A DNA stretch of 17,616 bases, taken from positions 1 to 17,616 of the forward strand of contig DATFWK010000036.1 of NCBI GenBank assembly GCA_035259345.1. The letters run 5' to 3'. Source of the stretch: DATFWK01 sp035259345 (GTDB lineage Bacteria > Actinomycetota > Thermoleophilia > Miltoncostaeales > Miltoncostaeaceae). Below the pieces are notes generated by a model. That model did not search any database and was not told where the DNA came from. It saw nothing but the letters and a program-made list of their open reading frames with translations. The translations under genes were made by a program, and so were the position numbers. Shown one piece after another: positions 7,653-14,888 of the stretch (positions are counted from its first letter, which is position 1; each line of letters starts with the position of its first letter).

Positions 7653-8461
7653 CACGCGGCGACCGTGGAGGAGAGGGGCGTCGCGACGGGCGGCAGGAGC
7701 TCGTCCTTGATGGCCCCGAACTCCTGGTTCGCCCGGTCGTAGTCGTCGGGGCGGCCGATGTCGAGCCAGTAGCCGCTGAAGGGGAAGACGGCCGGCGGGG
7801 TGCCCGCGGCGAGCAGGTCGAGGACGAGCTGGTCGAAGCCGAGCGGCTCGCCCTCCGGGTAGCGGGCGAGCGTCGCCCGTGAAAGCGCGTAGACGCCCAT
7901 GCTCACCGAGTAGCCGAGAGTCGGCTTCTCGGTGAAGCCGACGATGCGGTCGCCGTCGCGCTCGAGGACGCCGAAGTCGATCTTCACCGATCGCTCGTAG
8001 GTCGCCACGGTGAGCGGGGCGCCGCTCGCGCGCTGCGCGCCGAGCACGGCGCCGTAGTCGAGGTCGGTGAGGATGTCGCCGTTCATCACCAGGAACTCGT
8101 CCGGCAGGCGGTCGAGCATCCCGATGAGCGGCCCCATCGTCCCGAGCGGGGTGTCCTCCTGGCTGTAGTCGACCTCGATGCCCCAGCGGCTCCCGTTGCC
8201 GATGTACGCCCTGATGAGCTGGCCGAGGTGGCCGATTGCGAGCGTGGCCGAGCGGAAGCCGTGATGGGCGAGCTGCGCGAGCACGATGTCGAGGATCGAG
8301 TGCTCGTCGCCGATCGGCACCAGCGGCTTCGGCAGGCAGGTGGTGTAGGGGCGCAGGCGCACGCCCCTGCCCCCGGCGAGGATCACGGCGTGCGGGCCGG
8401 CCAGCCGGTCCGCGGACCCCCGCACATGGATCCTGCTGTCGCTCCTGATCGTGTCGTGCAT
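7652..8461 (-). CDS. Sugar-phosphate nucleotidyltransferase
   Basis: A 269-residue enzyme of the NTP_transferase family, which joins a sugar 1-phosphate to an NTP and releases pyrophosphate. The signature loop ILAGGRGVRLRPYT (27-40) is followed by LPKPLVPIGD (43-52). The metal-binding acid is in MNGDILTDLDY (126-136), and FTEKPTLGYSVSMGVYAL (176-193) and YWLDIGRPDDYDRAN (231-245) complete the fold. The length is that of the stand-alone catalytic domain without the left-handed helix acyltransferase tail. The nucleotide and sugar are not deducible; pairing with the LegB-like gene 14 bp upstream suggests they make one activated sugar together. The ATG at 8461 has AAGGGCGGGA about 6 nt upstream. 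About 22 N-terminal residues before the domain are unconserved-looking and could mean a slightly later start. Confidence 0.85.
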   Translation of the reverse strand: MHDTIRSDSRIHVRGSADRLAGPHAVILAGGRGVRLRPYTTCLPKPLVPIGDEHSILDIVLAQLAHHGFRSATLAIGHLGQLIRAYIGNGSRWGIEVDYSQEDTPLGTMGPLIGMLDRLPDEFLVMNGDILTDLDYGAVLGAQRASGAPLTVATYERSVKIDFGVLERDGDRIVGFTEKPTLGYSVSMGVYALSRATLARYPEGEPLGFDQLVLDLLAAGTPPAVFPFSGYWLDIGRPDDYDRANQEFGAIKDELLPPVATPLSSTVAA

Positions 8462-8475
8462 GGCGATCCCGCCCT

Positions 8476-9471
8476 TCAGACGGTGTAGACGGCGGTGCGG
8501 TACCGGCCGAGGTTGGCCGGGTCCTGGAACCACTCGCAGGCGATCTCGAGGCCCTCGGCGAGCGTGTGGCGCGGACGCCACCCGGTCGCGCGCTCGAGCT
8601 TGCGCGGGTCCGCGACGAGCCGCATGACCTCGGAGGGCCCCGGCCGGAGACGCGAGTCCTCGCATGTGACCGCGACGTCCTCGCCCATGACGCCGGCGAT
8701 GGCGTCGACGAGCGCCCCGATCGAGATCTCGGACCCGGTCCCGGCGTTGAACGTCTCGCCGAGCACCGTGTCCGGGTCGGCGGTGCCGACGGCGAGGAAG
8801 GCGGCGGCCGTGTCGGCCACGAAGCAGAAGTCCCGCGTCGGGGCCAGCGACCCGAGCCGGATCTCGCGCTCGCCGGCGGCGATCTGGGAGATGATCGTCG
8901 GGATGACGGCCCGGGAGGACTGGCGCGGACCGAACGTGTTGAACGGCCGCAGGGTGACGACCGGCAGGTCGAAGCTCAGGCGGTAGCTCTCGGCGAACTT
9001 GTCGGCCGCGACCTTCGAGGCCGCGTAGGGCGACTGCGCCTGGAGCGGGTGCGTCTCGTCGATGGGCACGGACCGCGCCGTGCCGTAGACCTCGCTCGTG
9101 GAGGTGTGGACCACTCGCGGCGTCCCGAGCGCGCGGGCGGCCTCGAGCACGTTGACCGTGCCGCCGGCGTTCGTCGCCAGGTAGGACCGCGGCGCCTCGT
9201 ACGAGTACGGGATCGCGATCAGCGCGGCCAGGTGGTAGACGACCTCGGCGTCGCGCATGAGCCCGTGGACCGAGTCCGGGTCCCGGACGTCGCCCAGGAC
9301 GACCTCGACCATCTCCAGCACGGCCGGATCGAGGGTCTCGAGCCAGCCCCACGAGGCGAACGAGTTGTACTGGACCATCGCGCGGACGCGGGATCCGTCC
9401 TCCACGAGCGCCTCGACGAGGTGCGAGCCGATGAACCCCTCCGCACCGGTGACGGCGACGAGATCTGTCAT
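8476..9471 (-). CDS. LegB-like NAD-dependent sugar-nucleotide 4,6-dehydratase/epimerase
   Basis: A 331-residue extended SDR. It has the Rossmann motif TGAEGFIG (8-15), the stretch VQYNSFASWGWLE (33-45) characteristic of the LegB-type subgroup, TSTSEVYG (123-130) and catalytic YAASK (149-153). RPFNTFGPRQS, DFCFVADTA and AGTGSEISIG follow as in this group. The T-S-E triad resembles GDP-mannose dehydratase-type enzymes, which remove water to give a 4-keto-6-deoxy sugar. Characterised LegB acts on a GlcNAc-type nucleotide sugar (family knowledge). Two in-frame ATGs compete: the first (9477) is 1 nt after a GGGAGG box, whereas ATG 9471 is 7 nt after it, so I chose the latter. The downstream nucleotidyltransferase starts after 14 bp. 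Whether it supplies the PelF-like enzyme or decorates another glycan is open. Confidence 0.82.
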   Translation of the reverse strand: MTDLVAVTGAEGFIGSHLVEALVEDGSRVRAMVQYNSFASWGWLETLDPAVLEMVEVVLGDVRDPDSVHGLMRDAEVVYHLAALIAIPYSYEAPRSYLATNAGGTVNVLEAARALGTPRVVHTSTSEVYGTARSVPIDETHPLQAQSPYAASKVAADKFAESYRLSFDLPVVTLRPFNTFGPRQSSRAVIPTIISQIAAGEREIRLGSLAPTRDFCFVADTAAAFLAVGTADPDTVLGETFNAGTGSEISIGALVDAIAGVMGEDVAVTCEDSRLRPGPSEVMRLVADPRKLERATGWRPRHTLAEGLEIACEWFQDPANLGRYRTAVYTV

Positions 9472-9478
9472 TTCCATG

Positions 9479-9484
9479 CCTCCC
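9479..9484 (-). promoter_or_regulatory. Ribosome binding site GGGAGG deciding the SDR start
   Basis: On the minus strand GGGAGG is followed by C-ATG-GAA-ATG. Spacing is 1 nt to the first ATG (9477) and 7 nt to the second (9471). Only the second is compatible with normal initiation, so the protein should begin MTDLVAVTG, two residues shorter than the longest frame. Confidence 0.7.
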
Positions 9485-9502
9485 TTTCCGGCGCGATGCG
9501 CC

Positions 9503-10957
9503 TCATCGGTGGTTGACGACGTTCCTGACGTCGCGGAAGGCGTCCAGCCCCACCGCGACGACCAGCCCCGAGGCCGCGACGATGAACGCGGCGTCCGCGC
9601 TGGTCCCGCCGAGCCCCACGGCCGCGGCGAAGATGGCGAGCGCGAGCGAGAACGAGAGCGCGACCGCCCAAACCTTCCCGGCCGCGGTCGTCACGAGCCC
9701 CAGGAACAGCGCGCAGCCCAGGAGCGTGTAGCCGGTCATGAGCACGAGCGGGTCGGCCGGCGAATGGCCCGAGAGCGCGACCACGGCGAGCGACACGGCG
9801 CCGAGCAGGACGACGGCGGCGAGATAGCGGATCGACGCGACGGCGAGGCTGCGCCCGGCGACCCGCCCGAAGACGCGGAGGTCGAGCTCCCGCCCGAGGG
9901 CTCGCCGGGTCCGCGCCACGTGCCTGCGGAGCTCGAACTCGGCGAAGCCCATGCTGAGCGTGAGCGGCACCATCCCCGCCGCGAGGAGCGTCGCGGCCCC
10001 TCGCTGGGTGGCGATGATCGGGCCGACGATCGGGGCTGCGACGAGCGATCCGGCTAGGAGGCCGTAGACGACGTACGGCCCAGCGCGACGCGCCTCCCTG
10101 CGGGTCGGCATCGCGCCTGCTCGCATTGCGCCGCGGGTCTGCCAGAGCGCGGCGAGGACGACCAGCGCGATGCCCGCCGTCATGACCCCGAGGACGGCGT
10201 CCCAGGGGATCCACGCCGATCCGCCGAGGCTATGGGCTGCCGCCGCGGCGGCGCCCGGCACCATCATGGCGCCCAGCCAGAGGTCGGCCTCGACGAAGAC
10301 GAGCGCGGTCGCAGCCACCACGTAGACGCCGAGCCCGATCGCGACCGCGGTCAGCCCGGCCGGCCAGTCGAAGGCGGCGCGCCCCACGGCGGCAACGCCG
10401 GCCGCCGCCAGGAGGCTTCCGATCAGCGTCCAGCGCAGCAGCCCAAGCGCGGCCGGGCGGCCGCGCCGCGCGAGCACGCCGTGCGCCAGGATCGAGATGG
10501 CCTGGCTCACGGCCCAGCCCCCGATGGTCACGCCCACGAGCACCAGGGTCGCCAGGCGGGACGAGATCGAGTGCTCCAGGCCGAAGAAGTACACCCCGGG
10601 CAGGGCGAAGAGCGCCCCCCGGGCGATGCAGCGGCGGGAGACGGCCTCGCCGTCCACGGCCGGCCGCGCATGGGACCGAAGCGGCACGCGCGCGTGCAGC
10701 TCCTCGGCGACCGCGAACACGTCGGGAAGCCCGAAGCGCAGGCGGGCGAGGGCGTCCGTGAGGCCGTCCGCCTCCAGGGCGGCTGCGATCTCGAGCGCGT
10801 CGACCGCGCCGGTGCACACGCCGTCCATGCGGCGCGAGAGCCGGCTCAGGGGATCCTGCGCGCGGCGATCGCCCTCGACGAGCTCGAGCGGAGCGACCGT
10901 CGTCTCCTCGGCCGGCAGGAGCGCCAGGCCGCCGGTCAGCGAGGAAGCCTGGCTCAT
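9503..10957 (-). CDS. Polytopic membrane protein in PelG position (PelG-like transporter candidate)
   Basis: A 484-residue integral membrane protein. Residues 1-105 are soluble and mostly helical, with DALEIAAALEADGLTDALAR and FGLPDVFAVAEELHARVP. About 11-12 hydrophobic segments follow, near 112-130, 134-156, 172-190, 200-222, 252-272, 296-315, 376-396, 402-424, 428-449 and 455-472. The ATG overlaps the PelF-like stop (ATGA), exactly the pelF-pelG arrangement. PelG is a MOP/MATE-type membrane protein of similar size that works with PelF in polymerisation and export. I do not see the usual PelG opening (AGIGFELRK), so the name rests on gene order, length and topology; another flippase-like protein is possible. 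The next gene follows after a 31-bp gap. It should sit in the cytoplasmic membrane. Confidence 0.68.
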   Translation of the reverse strand: MSQASSLTGGLALLPAEETTVAPLELVEGDRRAQDPLSRLSRRMDGVCTGAVDALEIAAALEADGLTDALARLRFGLPDVFAVAEELHARVPLRSHARPAVDGEAVSRRCIARGALFALPGVYFFGLEHSISSRLATLVLVGVTIGGWAVSQAISILAHGVLARRGRPAALGLLRWTLIGSLLAAAGVAAVGRAAFDWPAGLTAVAIGLGVYVVAATALVFVEADLWLGAMMVPGAAAAAAHSLGGSAWIPWDAVLGVMTAGIALVVLAALWQTRGAMRAGAMPTRREARRAGPYVVYGLLAGSLVAAPIVGPIIATQRGAATLLAAGMVPLTLSMGFAEFELRRHVARTRRALGRELDLRVFGRVAGRSLAVASIRYLAAVVLLGAVSLAVVALSGHSPADPLVLMTGYTLLGCALFLGLVTTAAGKVWAVALSFSLALAIFAAAVGLGGTSADAAFIVAASGLVVAVGLDAFRDVRNVVNHR

Positions 10958-12465
10958 GCCACGGCCCCGATCGCGCCGACACGGACCTCGGGCTCGGGAG
11001 CCGGCCGCAGCGGCGCCTCGTCGGCGTCGCCGATGCAGTTCTCGTAGATGCCGCGGTAGGTGTCGAGGAAGCGCCCCAGCGTGAAGCGCTCGAGCACCCG
11101 GGCCCGGGCCGCGTCCGCGATCCTCTGCCGCAGCGGCCCGTCCACGAGGAGCCGCGCGCACGCGTCGGCCACCGCCTGGACGTCCCGGGGGGCGACGACC
11201 AGCCCGGCCTCGCCGACGGCCTCGCGGACGCCGCCGACGTCCGTCGAGACCGTGGCGCGGCGCGAGGCCATCGCCTCGATCACGGTGTAGGGGAACCCCT
11301 CCGACACGCTCGTGAGCGCGACGACGTGTCCGGCGCCGTACGCCTCGGTGATCGCGTCGACCCTGCCCTCGAAGGCCGCGGCGCCGGCGAGGCCGAGCGA
11401 CTCGACCAGATCCTCGCACCGGCGGCGATAGGGCTCGTTTCCCCTCGGCGTCGGGCCGAACATGCGCAGGCGCGCCTCGGGCACCCGCCGCCGGACCAGC
11501 GCGAACGCCCGGATGAGCGTCTCGAGGTCCTTCAGCGGGTCGACCCGTCCGATCCAGGCGAGCGTCGGCACCGACGGCTCGTCGTCGGCCGGCGGGAAGT
11601 CCTCGGGGTCGACGCCGTTGTGGACCGGCTGGATCAGGTCCTCGTCGGCGCCGATCCGGACCTGCCAGCGCTGGTTGTACTCGCTGCCGGGCGTGATGAG
11701 GTCGGCTGCGCGGTATGCCGCGCCGGCCAGGACCCGGTAGAACCGAAGCAGGAGCGCCCGCACCGGGAAGCTGTAGGCCCGTGAGTCGACGGCGAGGTAG
11801 CGCTCACGCAGGTAGACGCCGTGCTCCGTCAGCAGCATGTTCGTGCCGAAGGTCCACTTCGCCGCCAGGCCGACGAGCGCGGGCAGCCCGTTCGACACGC
11901 AGTGGGTGAGGCGGGACTCCAGGGGCGGCACCCAGAGGGGTCGGAGGAAGTGCTCCAGCAGCTCGCCGGCCACGAGTGCGTCCCCGACGGTCGGCGCGGT
12001 CGTCTCCCCGGCCCGCCCGAAGCTGCCCGAGGAGCGCAGGCGCTCGTGCACGCGCTCCAGCGCCGACTGCTCGCGGAGCAGGCCGCCCACGTCCGTGGAG
12101 CGCGCCAGGTCGTGCATCCGCCCGAGCCCCTCGAGCAGCTCGCCCTCGGGGTCCGTCGCCCGGTCCGTCAGCGCGTCCAGGAAGCGCTCGTGCGCCTCCG
12201 CCACCGCGGCCGCCCGGGCCGCCGAGCACCGGCGCCGCCGCCTGGGGGTCGGCCCCCAGAGCGGCAGCGCGCGCAGCTCGGTGACATTCGGCGGCAGCGC
12301 CAGCACCGGGTGCTCGTCGCCGGAGCCGGTGATGGCGACGACCCCGAATCGCCGCTCCGGCAGCCCCCGGATCATCTGATCGCACCAGACCGTGACCCCG
12401 CCGTGGTGGAAGGGATAGGTCCCCTCGGTCACGAGGGTCACGTCGATGTCGGGCGGCCGTGTCAC
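10954..12465 (-). CDS. pelF: PelF-like GT4 glycosyltransferase
   Basis: A 503-residue cytosolic glycosyltransferase, close to the usual PelF length. The N-terminus DVTLVTEGTYPFHHGGVTVW (8-27) matches the PelF/DUF3492 opening 'LLxEGTYPYVxGGVSSW'. Further PelF-type blocks are NMLLTEHGVYLRERYL and PGSEYNQRWQVRIGA. The C-terminal GT-B half has AWIGRVDPLKDLETLI (phosphate-binding Arg/Lys) and the retaining GT4 motif E-x7-E in EGFPYTVIEA (about 389-397). PelF uses UDP-sugars to build the Pel polymer, a partly deacetylated GalNAc/GlcNAc glycan (family knowledge). The GTG start at 12465-12463 overlaps the upstream deacetylase stop (GTGA) and lacks a Shine-Dalgarno, so coupled translation is likely. 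The frame before the GTG is Arg/His-rich noise. The stop overlaps the membrane-protein ATG. Donor sugar is unproven here. Confidence 0.88.
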   Translation of the reverse strand: MTRPPDIDVTLVTEGTYPFHHGGVTVWCDQMIRGLPERRFGVVAITGSGDEHPVLALPPNVTELRALPLWGPTPRRRRRCSAARAAAVAEAHERFLDALTDRATDPEGELLEGLGRMHDLARSTDVGGLLREQSALERVHERLRSSGSFGRAGETTAPTVGDALVAGELLEHFLRPLWVPPLESRLTHCVSNGLPALVGLAAKWTFGTNMLLTEHGVYLRERYLAVDSRAYSFPVRALLLRFYRVLAGAAYRAADLITPGSEYNQRWQVRIGADEDLIQPVHNGVDPEDFPPADDEPSVPTLAWIGRVDPLKDLETLIRAFALVRRRVPEARLRMFGPTPRGNEPYRRRCEDLVESLGLAGAAAFEGRVDAITEAYGAGHVVALTSVSEGFPYTVIEAMASRRATVSTDVGGVREAVGEAGLVVAPRDVQAVADACARLLVDGPLRQRIADAARARVLERFTLGRFLDTYRGIYENCIGDADEAPLRPAPEPEVRVGAIGAVA

Positions 12466-14399
12466 GGCGCGATGGCCATGCTCACGGACTTGTTCTGGGG
12501 CACGTTGACCCAGCGGGACTTGACGCCCCCGTAGGAGGTGAGGCCGTTGCCGGCCCCGGTGACCGGGACCTGGACCGGGGTGGTCCCGGTGTTCGTGACG
12601 ACGACGTTCGGACCGAGGCGGTACGCGGTGACCGTCCCGGCGGACATCGCCGCCGCCCATGCCGCCTGCCGCTGCAGCTCCGTGCCGGTGTCGGTCATCG
12701 TCGGGTTGACGAGGGCCGGCGTGAAGTAGCTGTGATAGCGCGACAGCACCTCGTTGACAACCGGATAGAACGTGCCGTCCTCGGCCAGGTTCGCCTGGTG
12801 CATGTAATGCGGGCGAGGGTCGTTCGTTATGAGGTGCTGCAGCATGATCGACGCCTCGGAGTCGACGTACTCACTCCATGTCGCCGGCTGGAGCCGGCAC
12901 GTCGTCACTGCGGTGTTGACGCAGCCACCGAGGGGGGGCGCCGTGTAGATCCAGTTGTATTCGTCGAGCTGCTCGGCGAACGTCCCGACGTTGTAATAGA
13001 TGTTCGACGGGTGCCGTGGCACCGTCAGGGCCGGTCCGATCGCTCGCTGGTTGTGCTGCACGGAGTCGTCATCCCCGAGCCACCTGACGCCTGTGTTCGC
13101 AAGCGCGGCCGGCATTGCCGGGTTGAGCCCCGGGAGGCCGAGCGAGGTGTAGGAGCCGAGGCCGGAGTGCCCACCGGTGACCAGCTCCTGCCGGCTGATC
13201 GAGATCCCGTTGCGATTGGCGAACTGGATGTTCTGCGTGATCTCGGACTGGATGTCGGCCTGCGTCGCGGTGTCGAGGTCATCGTGGTTGTAGGTGTGAT
13301 TGATCCACCGGAACGCCGACTTGTTCTGGAGCAGCGCGGTGCTCAGCGGGTCGGAGCCGTTCGTGGCGATCGCGTCGTCCATGCCGGACCCGTTGAAGAC
13401 GAGGTCCAGCTTGATGCCGTTCGCCTTCGACCAGTTGACGGCCCGTGTGACGTCCGCGGGCGCCATGCGGATCATCGGGATCGTCGCGCCCTCGTCGTCG
13501 TGCGTGGTCTTGTTGACCGTGTCCCACCGGTCGTCGGCCAGGAAGATGTCGTCGATGTGAGCGGCGAAGTAGTTACGCCACTGACCCAGGCTCACGTTCC
13601 CGGTCGCCCAGGCGGCCTCGCCGCGCATGAGCAGCGCCCCCTGGATCATCGACGGCCCCACCGAGACCGTGGAGACGAGCTCCTGACGGCCGTCCGGCCA
13701 CGTCACGGAGGCCACGAGCGTCGCGCCGCCCGGATTCGTGACGAGCGGGGTCACGTTCGCGCCGGCCATCGGCGTGGCCGTGTACCCCCAGGCGTTCGCG
13801 TCGTACGTGATGCGGCCCGTCGAGTACGGGAAGACCGTCCGGCCCGCGGTGGTCAGCGTCGCCTCGGTCCCGAGCGAGCCCATCGGCCCGGAGCCGCCCG
13901 CCCAGGTCAGTCCCTCCTCGGCGGAGGGGAAGGCGAAGGCGTCGATCTGACGCACGCCGAACGTCGCCTCGAAGGACTGGAGCGCGGTGAGCTCGTCCGA
14001 GCTCATGTGCGTTGGCACCAGGTCGTCGGCCATCACGACCGCGTCGTACTTCGCATGGGTCGTGCCGTCGGCCAGCGTCGCCGCGGTGATCGCCGGCGCC
14101 TGGTTGAGGACGATGGTGGTTGCCGGTATGCCTTCCTGCTGCAGCGCCTGCTGCCAGGCCGCCAGGCCCGGCTCGGTCCCGTCGCTCGAGAGCAGCAGGA
14201 AGCGCAGGTCCATGCGCTGCGTCGGCGACGGCGCCGCCTGCGCGCCGGCCGCCCAGACCAGGAGGCCCGCGAGGGCCAGGAGAAGGGCCGTCAGCCCCTG
14301 CCGAGACCTCCGGCTGGGGCGATTGCCATGGGTCCTCGGGGCCTCCGCCCGGGGCCGGTTGCACCGGCCCCCGGAGGAGCGGTAAAGATAGGAGTGCAT
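12462..14399 (-). CDS. Exported polysaccharide deacetylase, PelA/Agd3 type, first gene of operon
   Basis: A 645-residue paralogue of the 919-residue deacetylase, without its C-terminal Ig-like and wall domains. A 35-residue Arg-rich leader precedes a hydrophobic segment (about 36-56, ending AGAQAA), so it is a long signal peptide or signal anchor. The alpha/beta domain starts MDLRFLLLSSDG (63-74). Catalytic motifs are HIDDIF (281-286), HTYNH (368-372, the H-[ST]-x-x-H metal motif), GGHSGLGSY (409-417), PRHPSN (461-466) and DPRPHYMHQ (527-535). Predicted reaction: hydrolysis of N-acetyl groups on an exported amino-sugar polymer. The ATG at 14399 has TGAGG 5-6 nt upstream, and the stop overlaps the pelF GTG. 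A long untranscribed or leader region lies in front, so this is the operon's first gene. The two paralogues share long blocks (ITQN-QFA, SLG-PGLNPAMPAAL, AIGPALTVPRHPSN). Confidence 0.85.
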   Translation of the reverse strand: MHSYLYRSSGGRCNRPRAEAPRTHGNRPSRRSRQGLTALLLALAGLLVWAAGAQAAPSPTQRMDLRFLLLSSDGTEPGLAAWQQALQQEGIPATTIVLNQAPAITAATLADGTTHAKYDAVVMADDLVPTHMSSDELTALQSFEATFGVRQIDAFAFPSAEEGLTWAGGSGPMGSLGTEATLTTAGRTVFPYSTGRITYDANAWGYTATPMAGANVTPLVTNPGGATLVASVTWPDGRQELVSTVSVGPSMIQGALLMRGEAAWATGNVSLGQWRNYFAAHIDDIFLADDRWDTVNKTTHDDEGATIPMIRMAPADVTRAVNWSKANGIKLDLVFNGSGMDDAIATNGSDPLSTALLQNKSAFRWINHTYNHDDLDTATQADIQSEITQNIQFANRNGISISRQELVTGGHSGLGSYTSLGLPGLNPAMPAALANTGVRWLGDDDSVQHNQRAIGPALTVPRHPSNIYYNVGTFAEQLDEYNWIYTAPPLGGCVNTAVTTCRLQPATWSEYVDSEASIMLQHLITNDPRPHYMHQANLAEDGTFYPVVNEVLSRYHSYFTPALVNPTMTDTGTELQRQAAWAAAMSAGTVTAYRLGPNVVVTNTGTTPVQVPVTGAGNGLTSYGGVKSRWVNVPQNKSVSMAIAP

Positions 14400-14424
14400 T
14401 CGAGCCTCACGCGTTCGATGCCAC

Positions 14425-14461
14425 GGCCGAGACGGCAGCCACCGTGCTCGGCCACTTTTTT
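14425..14461 (+). terminator. Intrinsic terminator-like hairpin with T6 tract on plus strand
   Basis: GGCCGAG-ACGG-CAGCCA-CCGT-G-CTCGGCC forms an 11-bp stem with one bulged G and a 6-nt loop, followed by AC and six T residues on the plus strand. This is a classical intrinsic terminator for plus-strand transcription, yet no plus-strand gene precedes it. Read on the minus strand it is a stem-loop in the leader of the first deacetylase gene, about 25 nt before its start codon and preceded by A6. Either role is possible. Confidence 0.55.
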
Positions 14462-14494
14462 GCCTGAATTCCGGGCCGCCTGGGCCGGCGGTCC

Positions 14495-14506
14495 GGTCTT
14501 AAGACC
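14495..14506. repeat. Perfect 12-bp palindrome GGTCTTAAGACC
   Basis: A self-complementary site about 95 bp upstream of the first deacetylase start, with AT-rich centre. A related imperfect copy (GGTCTTAGGACT, 14779-14790) lies 284 bp away in the same gene-free region. Both could be dimeric repressor or activator operators; no family is assigned. Confidence 0.35.
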
Positions 14507-14778
14507 ATCGTTCCTGTCAGAGCCCATGATCGTCGATGCCGGCAGGCGGCCGCCTCCGGGGAGTCCTGCGGATCCGCCTACGGGAAATCCGCAAAGCCTC
14601 CTACCGGGACAACTGCGAATGCTCGCCCGGATGGACGATCGAAGCTCCATATTGTTGCCAGTCCACCTTTCCCGGGCAGCACGGTGGCCACCCGATCAGT
14701 CTCACCTGGAATGGCTTGGCCCAATCGCGATCGTAGACCCGCTGCACGCCCGTGATACCCCCCGGAGGGGGAGTTCGA

Positions 14779-14790
14779 GGTCTTAGGACT
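14779..14790. repeat. Imperfect copy of the GGTCTTAAGACC palindrome
   Basis: GGTCTTAGGACT shares 10 of 12 positions with the perfect palindrome at 14495-14506. It is close to the tandem 11-bp repeats. Listed as a candidate second operator only. Confidence 0.25.
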
Positions 14791-14810
14791 GGCCGATGGT
14801 CTAGCCCTCG

Positions 14811-14850
14811 GTTAAGCACGCATTAGCGACCAGTTAAGCGCGACTAATCC
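14811..14850 (-). promoter_or_regulatory. Four 11-bp spaced TTAA-type direct repeats (candidate operator)
   Basis: On the minus strand four consecutive 11-mers can be aligned: GGATTAGTCGC, GCTTAACTGGT, CGCTAATGCGT and GCTTAACCGAG. The core GCTTAAC occurs exactly twice, 22 bp apart, with two degenerate copies in register between and beside them. An 11-bp step puts each half-site on one DNA face, the pattern bound by OmpR/PhoB-type response regulators and SARP activators. It is about 410 bp upstream of the deacetylase start. The regulator is unknown. Confidence 0.4.
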
Positions 14851-14888
14851 GTCGCCCGGCGAGTCGGCGGGCCTCCGGGCCGGGCGAC
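14851..14888 (-). terminator. Perfect 10-bp inverted repeat after the SnoaL-like gene
   Basis: Arms GTCGCCCGGC and GCCGGGCGAC are perfectly complementary around an 18-nt GC-rich loop, 28 bp beyond the SnoaL-like stop on the minus strand. A stem this strong could end that transcript, but there is no T tract after it in either direction, so it would be a weak or U-less terminator. It abuts the 11-bp repeats, so an operator role is the alternative. Confidence 0.45.

Noticed and set aside
14550..14645. c-di-GMP-I (GEMM) riboswitch-like fragment on the plus strand (GCAAAGCC followed by CCGGG and GCCCGGATGG)
   Set aside because: Only the GCAAAGCC box and part of the 3' half resemble the consensus; the first conserved half is missing, and the plus strand has no gene downstream. 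A covariance-model search would settle it.
14601..14819. Small open frame on the minus strand (72 codons, GTG start) in the control region
   Set aside because: No Shine-Dalgarno, composition unlike the neighbouring genes, overlap with the repeat elements, and another frame there is equally open. No recognisable domain.
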